Source: JAFAGX01 sp035622175
Lineage (GTDB): Bacteria > Acidobacteriota > Terriglobia > Terriglobales > Acidobacteriaceae
Direction of reading: 5' to 3'
Assembly: GCA_035622175.1 (NCBI GenBank)
Contig: DASPVV010000108.1
Location: 1-61,245 of the forward strand
Length of the DNA: 61,245 nt
A model generated the notes under the pieces. That model was not told the DNA's origin, ran no database searches, and saw only the letters and a program-made list of their open reading frames with translations. How positions within the stretch are numbered: the first letter of the stretch is position 1; each line of letters begins with the position of its first letter. A program made the translations under genes and the position numbers. Below are positions 8,594 through 17,376 of this stretch, piece by piece.

Positions 8594-10777
8594 CTACTGT
8601 TCGTATGCGCCGATGTTGATCGTGGTCCCCGTCTCTCGCGTGTTGCCGGAGAAGTCCTCTGCACCGACCAGCGGGCATCCCCAATAAGAGCCAGTTTCAC
8701 CAGTCGTGGTGCTGCAGGCGAAGGTGCCTAAGGTGCTGCCTGCACCTACAGCAGGCGAAGTCGTTTCGACGTCCAGGTTGAGCGGCGCCACTATGCTCAG
8801 GAACGACGGATTCGCAAACTGCGATTGGGCGTCTTCTCCGCTGGCCGACAAGTAGGAGGAGAAGCTAGTTTCATCATCACCATCCCAGAGAAACTCAGCC
8901 GATGCCGAGCCCACAGACGAATAATAGATGTTGTGGTCTGCTGTCACCGGACTAGCCTCAGAGTCTGTGAAGTTGTTGATGAAAAGACCCTGCGATGTGG
9001 CATAGACAACGTTGTTCTCGAATAGGTTGTTCGTGGCGTAATACTGTACCTGAAACTCACCGCTCCCGGTGTCCGCGGTGTCATCCTCAAACAGCGTGTT
9101 ATTGACGATGGCAACGTAGTCACTGCCGCCTACATTGCTGGCGTAACCGCCGATGGAGATACCAACTGAGTTGCCATTGTAGACCACGTTGTTGCGGACG
9201 GTGACGTACTGCGATACCTTGCCGGAATGCTCGCTGGCCACTTCGATGTTGAGATCGCAGGCGTAGACTAAGTTGCGCTCGATGACGACGTAGGCGCATG
9301 TGTCACAGTAAATACCGTCAGCGTCGTACTGATCGCCTTCGCCGGGGTTGTGGATGGCGCTGATGTTGTAGACTGTGTTACCGCTAATTTCTCCGTACCT
9401 AGCATAATCGGAACCGCTGGGGCCGACCCCCTCACCGCCAATGGCGTCGATTCCGATATTGTCGTTGTCGTGGATGAGGTTGTTCGTGATGGTGAAATTG
9501 GTAACGTTACCATCGACATTTACGGTTTCACTGTTGCCTGTCTTGAGGCCATAGACCGTGTTCCCGCTGATAACCAGGCCGTTGATGGGCGTGGTTTCCG
9601 TCCCATAGGCTGATATCCCGAAAGCGTTGCCATTCTGCTCCGATCCGGTCGTGATGTTGGTGATCGTGTTGTTGAGGATCTGGACGCCGTTGTCTGCCCC
9701 TGAAATCCAAATTCCTGCCGGAGTAGCATTGGCGCTCGAGGTCGTATAGTTCTCAATGGTGAAGCCTTGAATCGTGATGTAGTTGACGTCCACTCCCGCT
9801 GGGGTAGCGGAACCGATATTCCACAGTCCCTGCGTTTGGGAAGTAGATGGAGTCAGGCCCGTGCCGCTTACAATTGCCCCGCTCTCTCCGATAAACGTAA
9901 TTGGAGCCGAGGATGTGCCCGAAACCGTGACGTTGATGGATTCAACATACGTGCCTGCTTCTACATCGACCGTGGATCCGGCTGGGACCGTGCTGGCTGC
10001 GTGCTGAATCGTTAGCCAAGGAGAGGCCTGCGTGCCTGGGTTCGAATCGTTACCGGTTGGAGAGACGTAAAATGTGCTGCCGGTCGATGGCGTTGGAGTT
10101 GGCGTTGGTTTTGGAGTTGGAGTTGGCGTTGGGGTTGGGGTTGGAGTTGGCGTTGGGGTTGGGGTTGGGGTTGGGGTTGGCGTTGGGGTTGGCGTTGGGG
10201 TTGGGGTTGGGGTTGGCGTTGGGGTTGGGGTTGGCGTTGGTTTTGGAGTTGGCGATGGTGTTGGAGTTGGAGTTGGCGATGGTGTTGGCGATGGAGTTGG
10301 CGCTGGTGTTGGAGTTGGGGTTGGCGATGGAGTTGGCGCTGGTGCTGACCCGCTGGCCGTACCGGAAAGAGGAATGGCGAAGAAGTGGGAGCGGGAGCTG
10401 TCCGACCATCGGCTGTAGCTTATGGCCAGCAATCCTGTGAAGGTCCCAGTCGTCGTCGGGGAAAACGTCACACTAAGGTTGGCACTCTCGCCTGGATCCA
10501 ACCTGAGAGGAAGAGTCGGAGTACTGGCCCCGAAACTTGTGGTGCTCGCTTGCACAGCCGTTATGACTAAGCTCCTCCAGCCTGAATTTGCCACCGCAAC
10601 CGTGCTGCTCTGACTGCTATCGGGTGCGACCCCGGTAAAGGCGACGCTGGCGGGCGTGGCGGTGAGTCCTTCAGAAAACCTTGACTGGCCAGAACTTACG
10701 TCTGCGAGGAAGACTGTGATCAGGGAAGCGAATAAGCACACGAAGAACGTTCTCTGTTTCGGGGACTGAGGGGACAC
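8594..10777 (-). CDS. Secreted right-handed beta-helix protein with Pro-Thr linker
   Basis: About 727 residues from a GTG at 10777, which is preceded by GGAAAGG about seven bases upstream and leads straight into a signal peptide (KQRTFFVCLFASLITVFLAD). A further 50 upstream codons are open but polar and unlikely to be translated. Order: signal peptide, one ASPM/Hydin-type immunoglobulin-like domain (LTATPASVAFTGVAPDSSQ onwards), a ~85-residue linker of Pro-Thr/Ser/Lys/Ala pairs, then FYVSPTGNDSNPGTQASPW (DUF1565-type start). Parallel beta-helix coils then run to the C-terminus with repeated ITIQ/VISGNT/ITNNLI-like turns. The fold is typical of pectate-lyase-like and polysaccharide-binding or -cleaving proteins. 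The substrate is unknown, and the catalytic residues of a named lyase family were not identified. Probably extracellular or outer-membrane exposed. Confidence 0.82.
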   Translation of the reverse strand: MSPQSPKQRTFFVCLFASLITVFLADVSSGQSRFSEGLTATPASVAFTGVAPDSSQSSTVAVANSGWRSLVITAVQASTTSFGASTPTLPLRLDPGESANLSVTFSPTTTGTFTGLLAISYSRWSDSSRSHFFAIPLSGTASGSAPAPTPSPTPTPTPAPTPSPTPSPTPTPTPSPTPKPTPTPTPTPTPTPTPTPTPTPTPTPTPTPTPTPTPTPTPTPTPKPTPTPTPSTGSTFYVSPTGNDSNPGTQASPWLTIQHAASTVPAGSTVDVEAGTYVESINVTVSGTSSAPITFIGESGAIVSGTGLTPSTSQTQGLWNIGSATPAGVDVNYITIQGFTIENYTTSSANATPAGIWISGADNGVQILNNTITNITTGSEQNGNAFGISAYGTETTPINGLVISGNTVYGLKTGNSETVNVDGNVTNFTITNNLIHDNDNIGIDAIGGEGVGPSGSDYARYGEISGNTVYNISAIHNPGEGDQYDADGIYCDTCAYVVIERNLVYACDLNIEVASEHSGKVSQYVTVRNNVVYNGNSVGISIGGYASNVGGSDYVAIVNNTLFEDDTADTGSGEFQVQYYATNNLFENNVVYATSQGLFINNFTDSEASPVTADHNIYYSSVGSASAEFLWDGDDETSFSSYLSASGEDAQSQFANPSFLSIVAPLNLDVETTSPAVGAGSTLGTFACSTTTGETGSYWGCPLVGAEDFSGNTRETGTTINIGAYEQ
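10091..10347 (-). repeat. 6-bp tandem repeat (GTTGGG/GTTGGC) encoding the Pro-Thr linker
   Basis: About 43 copies of a hexamer read GTTGGG, GTTGGC, GTTGGA or GATGGC on the plus strand. On the minus (coding) strand they give Pro-Thr, Pro-Ser, Pro-Lys and Pro-Ala pairs. Blocks of consecutive GGGGTT on the plus strand could form G-quadruplexes on the template strand. The hexamer unit means that slippage would change linker length without shifting the frame. Confidence 0.85.
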
Positions 10778-11699
10778 AGGACAACCTTTCCCAGCGTCTG
10801 ATGCGCTGTTCGATGAGGATTCTGGACGTCTCCCGCGCGGTCGTTGATCGTGAGATTGTAGGAATGAGCCGGCATCTGTTTGGGGAGTACATCCGTGCAC
10901 AGTTTGGTTGTCTCGAAACGGCGGCACAAGATACCCAAGGTACAGCGAGCAGTTTCATAGGTACGATGTGCCCCAGTAACAAGCGCGCAAAGCACACGAA
11001 CTGGAGGCAGCCAGAGATGAATTTTTTGGTCGCAACGGAATTATCTAGCGGACGACGCGAACCATATCCGTGCCGAACCGAAGCCGGCATGGATTCTTGA
11101 CCCCCGCCAGCTTTCTCGTAGTCCGTCTGGGGGAAAAACGTGAGGCTCTCGCATATCTCGGGGGCGATGTGCCATTCGCATCCTGAGCGCGATCCAGCAT
11201 GCGGAGTCCAGCAGTCTTGAACGTCGTTGCCGGCGAAAAAGAACCGGCCTCGAAAACTTTTCCAGACTCAGCCTCGTCATCGACCTCGGACCGCTCCTCT
11301 TCTACGCGGGAGCATTCTAGACTGACTTGATCTTTATGCCGTTCGCTTGCAGGAATTGATGGGCGCGCATGAACTTGTTGTTAGCTGTCACGAGTGTTCC
11401 TCGGCTTTTTGGGAAGCCGGTCTACAAATCTGAACCGGTCTAACCGGAGCATGCACGCGAGGGAAGCGCGCCGGCGGCGTTAGCCGTGGGAGTTAAGAAG
11501 TCGCTTTGCACCGAACAGTCAGACGAGTTGCTAGCGTCAGACAGGCTGTAGGCAGGAACACTGGTCCATCCGAGGCGCAGCAGAATTCTAACGGCGTGAC
11601 CAAAGTGTCATCTCAAAGTACTTGCAAGCTCGAGTGCCGCCGAGTTGTAACTATAATTGCCGCCAGGAGAATCCCGGATTGCCTTCGCCTACTAAATAG
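10778..11699. other. 920-bp intergenic region, mostly non-coding, with a toxin-like remnant
   Basis: This region separates the divergent beta-helix and TMTC-like genes. It contains the half-site GGTCGCAA at 11028-11035 and a short minus-strand frame resembling the end of a PIN-domain protein (listed separately). I see no complete gene. Several overlapping short frames lack ribosome-binding sites and recognisable products. Confidence 0.4.
11317..11421 (-). pseudogene. Possible C-terminal remnant of a PIN-domain (VapC-like) toxin gene
   Basis: A 34-codon frame between two stops reads TGFPKSRGTLVTANNKF and then MRAHQFLQANGIKIKSV before a TAG. The pattern 'G-x-L-V-T-x-N-x-K-F' followed by a short strand at the C-terminus resembles the last strands of VapC-type PIN domains. 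No upstream PIN sequence or antitoxin was found next to it, so it would be a decayed fragment. The match is by eye and short. Confidence 0.25.
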
Positions 11700-13691
11700 G
11701 TGGGTTCCGGCCTGCGCAGCCCCAAGCCCAGACGCTGGGTAGAAGCCGAGGCAACTCTCGTTCTATTGCGATCGGCACGAGAGGAACCAAGACTGGAAAA
11801 CCGTTGCGAGGGGGATGTGTCTTCTGCCGCGGCTCAACTCGCCAAGATTCGACCCTCCGGTGCGGATATTCTGCGTTCGCCGGGGCAGAGAACGGTTGTC
11901 CTTAGTCTGCTGTTAGTCGCGGCGACTTTTTTGCTCTACGCTCCCGTCGGCCATCATCCCTTCGTCAATTACGACGATAACCGTTACGTTATCCAGAACG
12001 TCCACGTGACAGCTGGTCTGAGCTGGGACGGCGTGAAGTGGGCTTTCACCTCTTATGACGAAAGCAATTGGCACCCGTTGACCTGGCTTTCGCACATGCT
12101 GGACTGTGAGTTGTTCGACCTCGACCCGGTCGGTCACCATTATTCCAATCTATTTTTGCACGGGCTAAACGTGGTGGCACTGTTTTGGGTTTTGGAACAA
12201 GCTACTGGATCCCCTTGGCGAAGTTTCATGGTCGCCGCCCTGTTTGCCTTGCATCCCATCAATGTCGAGTCAGTCGCGTGGATTTCGGAGCGCAAGAACC
12301 TGCTCAGCATGCTGTTCTTTATTCTCAGCTTGGGATCCTATCGCTGGTATGTGCGAGGGCCGAACTGGAGGCGTTACGCAACGCTGGCTGGCTCATTCGC
12401 ATTGGCTGCGATGGCAAAGCCGCAGGTGATAACCCTGCCCTTTGTTCTCCTGCTTTGGGATTATTGGCCTTTCGAGCGCTTTCACTCGGCGGTCACGCCG
12501 ACCGTTGAGGCACGTCAAGGCGAGAAACGATTTTCCTGGCTGGTACTCGAGAAGGCGCCCCTCTTTGTGATTTCCGCTTTAAGTGGTGTTCTGACCCTCA
12601 AGGCTCAGATGGCCGGAGACGCGGTCGGATCTCTTACACGCTATCCGTTTCCACTTCGAGTGCAGAATGCCGTCGTCTCTTACCTTCGTTACCTCAGTAA
12701 AGCTTTTTGGCCGTCGCACTTAGCCGTGTCGTATCCATATCCCTTGACCCCATTCGCAGCGTCCCAGGTCGTAGGCGCGCTTTTCGTGTTGGGAGCGATT
12801 TCGGTCTTTGTCGTCCGCCTGAGGCATCGTCGCTATTTTCTTGTGGGCTGGCTCTGGTTCGTAGGAACGCTGGTTCCGATGATCGGCCTGGTGCAAGTGG
12901 GGGCACAAGCCATGGCTGACAGATATGCGTACCTACCATTCGTCGGCTGCTTTCTGTTGCTCACCTGGGGCGTGGCGGATGGCGCGGAGCTACTGCGGGT
13001 TCCATCGCGCCTGGTGATCGCAGGGAGCGTCGCCGTGCTGCTGGCTTTGGCTTTCGTCACCCATCGGCAAATCGGCTATTGGGGAGACAACGTGAAGTTG
13101 TGGTCCCATGCCTTGGAGGTGACGAGCGGCAACTACGTCGCCGAGGATGGTCTGGGCGGATTGTTGCTCGAACAGGGTCGGCTCGAGGACGCCATACCTT
13201 ACTACCGGGCCGCCGTAGCCATGCATCCTTCCGATCCGATCGGCAACCTTAACCTTGGCTTCTATGCGGGGCAACACGAGGATTGGCAAGCCGCTTTGCA
13301 GCAATACAGCAAGGTGCTCAGCCTTACGAAGGATCGGCGCATGGATGCAGAGGCGCACCTCAACATGGGATTCATCTACAACCACCTTGGGGAGCTTGAT
13401 CAGGCAAGAGAGAGCTTTAAGGCGGCGACACAACTCCTGCCCGGGAAAGTCTTGGCTTGGATCGGGCTAGGGATCGTGGCTCAAAAATCAGGAGACTTCG
13501 ATGGAGCACTCCAGTCCTATACCCACGCGCTCGAAATTCGGCGGTCGGACGTAGGCTATCTTCTCTTGGCCCAACTGTTAGACCGGCGCGGGCAACATGA
13601 GCAGGCGGAATCGGCGCTCCAAACGGCAAAAGCTTTGTCGCAGGATTTCCCGGCTGCGCGCCTAACGGCAGACCATCTCCTTGCCCAATAG
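11700..13691 (+). CDS. TMTC/PMT-like membrane protein with C-terminal TPR repeats
   Basis: Up to 663 residues. The N-terminal ~440 residues hold about ten membrane segments of the GT-C (O-mannosyltransferase-like) type. NYDDNRYVIQN sits in the first periplasmic loop where this superfamily carries its acidic pair, followed by WHPLTWLSHMLDC and LHPINVESVAWISERKNLLS, which resemble TMTC-family conserved segments. From about residue 470 to the end there are at least five TPR units (for example DAIPYYRAAVAMHPSDPIGN and EAHLNMGFIYNHLGELDQA). Glycosylation of secreted proteins from a lipid-linked sugar is the family expectation; the donor and target are unknown. The start is uncertain: the longest frame opens at GTG 11700 directly after a stop, while GTG 11817, with GAGG five bases upstream, sits nearer the first membrane helix. 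Confidence 0.8.
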   Translation: MGSGLRSPKPRRWVEAEATLVLLRSAREEPRLENRCEGDVSSAAAQLAKIRPSGADILRSPGQRTVVLSLLLVAATFLLYAPVGHHPFVNYDDNRYVIQNVHVTAGLSWDGVKWAFTSYDESNWHPLTWLSHMLDCELFDLDPVGHHYSNLFLHGLNVVALFWVLEQATGSPWRSFMVAALFALHPINVESVAWISERKNLLSMLFFILSLGSYRWYVRGPNWRRYATLAGSFALAAMAKPQVITLPFVLLLWDYWPFERFHSAVTPTVEARQGEKRFSWLVLEKAPLFVISALSGVLTLKAQMAGDAVGSLTRYPFPLRVQNAVVSYLRYLSKAFWPSHLAVSYPYPLTPFAASQVVGALFVLGAISVFVVRLRHRRYFLVGWLWFVGTLVPMIGLVQVGAQAMADRYAYLPFVGCFLLLTWGVADGAELLRVPSRLVIAGSVAVLLALAFVTHRQIGYWGDNVKLWSHALEVTSGNYVAEDGLGGLLLEQGRLEDAIPYYRAAVAMHPSDPIGNLNLGFYAGQHEDWQAALQQYSKVLSLTKDRRMDAEAHLNMGFIYNHLGELDQARESFKAATQLLPGKVLAWIGLGIVAQKSGDFDGALQSYTHALEIRRSDVGYLLLAQLLDRRGQHEQAESALQTAKALSQDFPAARLTADHLLAQ

Positions 13692-13862
13692 AAGCTCGCA
13701 ATGCAGGCTCGACGTAGTACTAACCCTTCCCGTAGCCGATGAGCTACGGGTGTCTGGAGGTTTCGGTGTTCGAGAACTACTTCAGAACGTAAAGATGCAA
13801 GCATGGCGGTGTGATGAAGATCAACCTGGTGACCAGATGGCTGCGTGTCCAGTGAGTTCGCG

Positions 13863-14252
13863 TCAGGGCAGTTTAACTCGGGCAACGACATAAGGGTTTT
13901 GCCGTCCGCATTGAACCCGGATCTCGTGTAACTTGGGGTCGGGTTCTACACGGACGGAGGTTCGATTGTAGTCGCCAGCGACTCCAATATGTACACGGTA
14001 GAGTGTTTTTTCGAGGAGCGGAAGCTCGGCTGGCTGTTGGACGATGGTGACTCCCTCCCAGTCGATCCCTGCCCAACCCTCCGAAACTCTCCGTAAGACC
14101 AGCTGATCGCCGAGTATGGTTTCGTTGTCGGGCAAATCAGTTCGCCAATAAGCGACGCACAGGCCAGAGTATACGACCGCCGCCTCAAGCTCTCCCCCGC
14201 CCACGGTCTGGGCCTCATACCGGAAGAATAAAGAGTTACAACTGTCAATCAA
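13863..14252 (-). CDS. Small hypothetical protein, doubtful
   Basis: An open frame of up to 129 codons, antisense to no other gene, ends at 13863. Its C-terminal part (GWAGIDWEGVTIVQQ, KTLYRVHIGVAGDYNRTSV, LHEIRVQCGRQNPYVV) has an alternating hydrophobic pattern like a beta-rich domain. The only start at the left of the frame is TTG without a clear ribosome-binding site; later GTG codons are possible. No family was recognised. It could be a real small protein divergent from the sugar cluster or a chance frame. Confidence 0.3.
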   Translation of the reverse strand: MIDSCNSLFFRYEAQTVGGGELEAAVVYSGLCVAYWRTDLPDNETILGDQLVLRRVSEGWAGIDWEGVTIVQQPAELPLLEKTLYRVHIGVAGDYNRTSVRVEPDPKLHEIRVQCGRQNPYVVARVKLP

Positions 14253-14338
14253 AAAATGCTTGACTCTTGCTGGGATATCATTTCGGCTTGTTTTTGTGCG
14301 TCTTGAACTCTGCCCTCAAGGAGGGCTCCTACGTAGCT

Positions 14339-15160
14339 ATGGTCGGCGTCATGCAGGGTAGGCTGCTGCCTCCACAAGAAGGTCACGCCGCATCGTTTCC
14401 TCGACAGCGATGGAGGGAGGAGTTCGCCATGGCAGCGGCAGTTCCTTTCGACTACCTTGAATGGATTTATGACCTCTACGGACGGGATGTAAATCCGCTC
14501 GATGTACCCGAAGGCGTGGCGCTCCTTAGGAACTTCATAGATTCCAGTGGCGTCGGTATTCGCTCTGTATGCCTCAACTATTTCATGGACAAATTGCCGG
14601 TATGCTGTACAGATAGAGAGCGCGAGGAACGATTGCGTGAAGTTGCACTGATTCTCGGAAACGCTCGCGCCATCGGGGTTAAGCGAGCGGTGCTTCCTTT
14701 TCTCGATACCTCCGCCATTCGTAATAGGGACGACTTTCGCGCGCTAGTCGAACTCTTGACTGCCGCCATTCCATTAGCAGAAGAGAGCGGTGTCGAACTT
14801 CATCTCGAGAGTTCACTCAACCCCTCCGAGGTCGCCCGCCTGCTTGATCTGTTGCCACATGGGGTTTTGAAAATTGCCTATGACTCGGGTAATAGCGCGT
14901 CTCTTGGTTTCACCCCGGCGGAGGAGTTCTCCGCTTATGGAGAACGCATTGGCAGCGTACACATCAAAGACCGCATGCTCCACGGCGCAACCGTTCCGCT
15001 TGGCACTGGCAACGCAGATTTCAAAACTCTCTTTGTTGAGCTGGAAAGGGTCAACTATCGAGGAGATTTCACGCTCGAGGTGGCGCGCGGCACTCCAGGA
15101 GATGAGACCGCCTGGGCAAGGAAAAACCTGGCGTTTCTACGAGAGCGCTGGCGCAATTGA
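14339..15160 (+). CDS. Sugar-phosphate isomerase/epimerase-like TIM-barrel protein
   Basis: 273 residues from the ATG at 14339. The start is chosen because related proteins begin with a short strand ending G-V-M-Q-G-R-L, here MVGVMQGRLLPP. An AAGGAGG lies somewhat far upstream (14 bases). The fold is the AP-endonuclease-2/xylose-isomerase-like barrel. Expected metal-site features include VELHLES (strand 5 Glu), KIAYDSGNS (strand 6 Asp), GSVHIKDR (strand 7 His/Lys/Asp) and FTLEVARG (final Glu). It heads a cluster with an NAD-dependent oxidoreductase, an SDR and a ThDP enzyme on the same strand. A role in isomerising or epimerising a sugar or ulosonic intermediate is inferred; the exact substrate cannot be told. 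Confidence 0.8.
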   Translation: MVGVMQGRLLPPQEGHAASFPRQRWREEFAMAAAVPFDYLEWIYDLYGRDVNPLDVPEGVALLRNFIDSSGVGIRSVCLNYFMDKLPVCCTDREREERLREVALILGNARAIGVKRAVLPFLDTSAIRNRDDFRALVELLTAAIPLAEESGVELHLESSLNPSEVARLLDLLPHGVLKIAYDSGNSASLGFTPAEEFSAYGERIGSVHIKDRMLHGATVPLGTGNADFKTLFVELERVNYRGDFTLEVARGTPGDETAWARKNLAFLRERWRN

Positions 15161-15224
15161 GCTTGCCATGCGTGCCAATCGGTGGTAATCGGCTTTGCAG
15201 CCGAGGTACATTCGAAGGGAGCCG

Positions 15225-16313
15225 ATGAAGGTTCTGATGGTTGGACTCGGTGCTATTGGGCAGCGCCACCTACGCAATCTACGAGCGATCATTGGCACAG
15301 AGTCGGATTTTTTCGCGTACCGCGTGCGCAAATTTTCAGCTGTCATCACCCCGACTTTGCAGTTGGAAGTTGACCGAAATGTCGAGCAGGAAAACGGAGT
15401 CCGTGCCTTTGCTGACTTGCAGAAAGCGCTGGCCGAGAAACCAGAGATTGCAGTCATCTGCAATCCGAGCAGCATGCACGTTCCAGTGGCGCTGCAATGC
15501 GCACGGGCAGGATGCGATTTGTTCATCGAGAAGCCGCTTTCTAGCAGTCTCGAAGGACTGCCGGAGCTTTTGAGTACGGTCGAGAGTCAGCGGCGCATCG
15601 CTATGGTCGGGTACCAATTCCGTTTTCACCCTTGTTTTCAGCGCCTGCAGGAGATTCTTCAGCAAGGCGACTTAGGAAATCTGCTGGCAGTGCGCGCAAC
15701 CATAGGGGAGTACCTTCCCGGCTGGCATCGCTATGAGGATTACCGCAAGAGCTATGCCGCGCGTTCCGAACTCGGCGGCGGTGTGCTGCTCTCACAAATT
15801 CACGAATTTGATTACCTCTACGCGCTGTTCGGTAAGGCTCGCCGTTTGTATACCATCGGAGGACATCTAAGCAATCTTGAAATCAATGTGGAGGATGTCG
15901 CCAGCACGCTCATGGAGTGCGAGGTCGGAGGCAGGCCCTTGCCAGTCCATCTGCACCAAGACTATCTGCAGCGCCCGCCCAGCAAGCAGTGCGAGGTCAT
16001 CGGTGATGCCGGGAGGGCGGTATTGGATTTTCCTTCCCTCTCAGTCGTTCTGTACAACCATGTGGGAGAGGTAGCGAGCCGTTTTCACCTTGAGAGCTTT
16101 GACCGCAACCAATTGTTCCTCTCCGAGATGCAGCATTTCCTTGAATGTGTGAAGACAAGGAGCAAACCGGTTGTGGATTTAGGCGAGGGAATATGGAGTC
16201 TCAAACTGGCGCTGGCTGCGCGGGAGTCCCTAGCAATTCGTCAAACGGTAGAACTGTCTCCTGAAATCACGGGAGCCTCAAAGACGAAGAATGACGATGC
16301 AAAATCCTTTTGA
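15225..16313 (+). CDS. Gfo/Idh/MocA-family NAD(P)-dependent oxidoreductase
   Basis: 362 residues from the ATG at 15225, preceded by AAGGGAG. The N-terminal Rossmann motif is MVGLGAIGQRHLRNL. The family's E-K-P motif appears as DLFIEKPLSSSLE at about residues 100-112. The substrate domain carries GGGVLLSQIHEFDYLYALFG, which includes the conserved His expected in the active site. The enzyme would oxidise or reduce a sugar or sugar-like hydroxyl with NAD(P). It ends 23 bases inside the following SDR gene, which argues for translational coupling and a shared pathway. Confidence 0.87.
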   Translation: MKVLMVGLGAIGQRHLRNLRAIIGTESDFFAYRVRKFSAVITPTLQLEVDRNVEQENGVRAFADLQKALAEKPEIAVICNPSSMHVPVALQCARAGCDLFIEKPLSSSLEGLPELLSTVESQRRIAMVGYQFRFHPCFQRLQEILQQGDLGNLLAVRATIGEYLPGWHRYEDYRKSYAARSELGGGVLLSQIHEFDYLYALFGKARRLYTIGGHLSNLEINVEDVASTLMECEVGGRPLPVHLHQDYLQRPPSKQCEVIGDAGRAVLDFPSLSVVLYNHVGEVASRFHLESFDRNQLFLSEMQHFLECVKTRSKPVVDLGEGIWSLKLALAARESLAIRQTVELSPEITGASKTKNDDAKSF

Positions 16314-17118
16314 TCTTACCGGTCGCATTGCAGTGATTACCGGAGGTGCTGGCTTGCTCGGCGTGCAGCACGCCGCTGCTATCGCCAGCGCAGGGGGGGT
16401 TCCGGTGCTGATTGATATTGACCATCGGCGCGCTGAAGAAAAGTCCAGAGAGCTCGCCATCGAATTCGGGGTGGATGCAGTTGGCCTGGCGGGGGACATC
16501 ACTCAGCCATGCGAAGTCAAGTCGATGTTGGAGCAGGTGCTCTCTCGTTTTGGGCGCTCCGATATCCTTATCAACAATGCCGCCAACAATCCACGCATGG
16601 AAGCCAGCCCCGAAGCGAATTTTTCACGTCTGGAAAACTTTCCAGTGACGCAGTGGGATGCTGATCTTTCCGTGGGGCTGACCGGTGCTTTTTTGTGCAG
16701 TAAGGTTTTTGGTTCTCACATGGCAAGTTCCGGTGGAGGCGTGATAGTCAACGTGGCATCGGACCTAGCCGTAATCGCTCCCGATCAACGCATTTATCAG
16801 CAGGCTGGTCTAGCAGCCCACATGCAACCCGTCAAACCTGTCACGTACTCAGTCGTAAAGGCTGCACTCATTGGCCTTACACGCTACCTTGCCACCTATT
16901 GGGCCGACAAGAATGTAAGGGTAAACGCAATTTCGCCCGGAGGGGTCGCAAACAATCAGCCGCAGGATTTCGTCGCGCGACTTACCAATCTCATCCCGCT
17001 CGGGCGGATGGCCGAAGTGGACGAATATCGAGGTGCGATCCTCTTCCTCTGCTCCGACGCGTCTTCCTACATGACTGGAGCGAATCTGGTTATCGATGGC
17101 GGCCGCACCTGCTGGTGA
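16291..17118 (+). CDS. Short-chain dehydrogenase/reductase (SDR)
   Basis: 275 residues. The cofactor motif is ITGGAGLLGVQHAAA with LIDID at the end of strand 2, which suggests NAD rather than NADP. NNAANNP follows, then the catalytic Ser region VNVASDLAVIAPD, and Y-x-x-x-K appears as TYSVVKAAL. The C-terminus has the usual ITGAN-like segment as MTGANLVIDGG. Full classical SDR length. It overlaps the preceding oxidoreductase gene by 23 bases. In this setting it probably acts on a sugar or ulosonic acid intermediate; the substrate is not determinable from sequence. Confidence 0.87.
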   Translation: MTMQNPFDLTGRIAVITGGAGLLGVQHAAAIASAGGVPVLIDIDHRRAEEKSRELAIEFGVDAVGLAGDITQPCEVKSMLEQVLSRFGRSDILINNAANNPRMEASPEANFSRLENFPVTQWDADLSVGLTGAFLCSKVFGSHMASSGGGVIVNVASDLAVIAPDQRIYQQAGLAAHMQPVKPVTYSVVKAALIGLTRYLATYWADKNVRVNAISPGGVANNQPQDFVARLTNLIPLGRMAEVDEYRGAILFLCSDASSYMTGANLVIDGGRTCW

Positions 17119-17376
17119 AGGGTCATTTTCGGGTTCAGATTTTTCATTGCGAGAACCTGAAGGACTGTTCATCCGGTCGTTGAACCACAGGCAGAGCAAT
17201 GTATCCGCGACGTGGAACACCTCTACGGCCCGAGACGGAGCGGTAATTGAAGTTGCATGCGGTCAGGGGTAGTGCGTTAACGATATGACAACGCACGCTT
17301 CAACCAGGCTGAGGATGGAGCTCGGCTCTGAGTCTCCCCAAACCTGACACGACCTAGTCACATATGCCGCAAGCGG

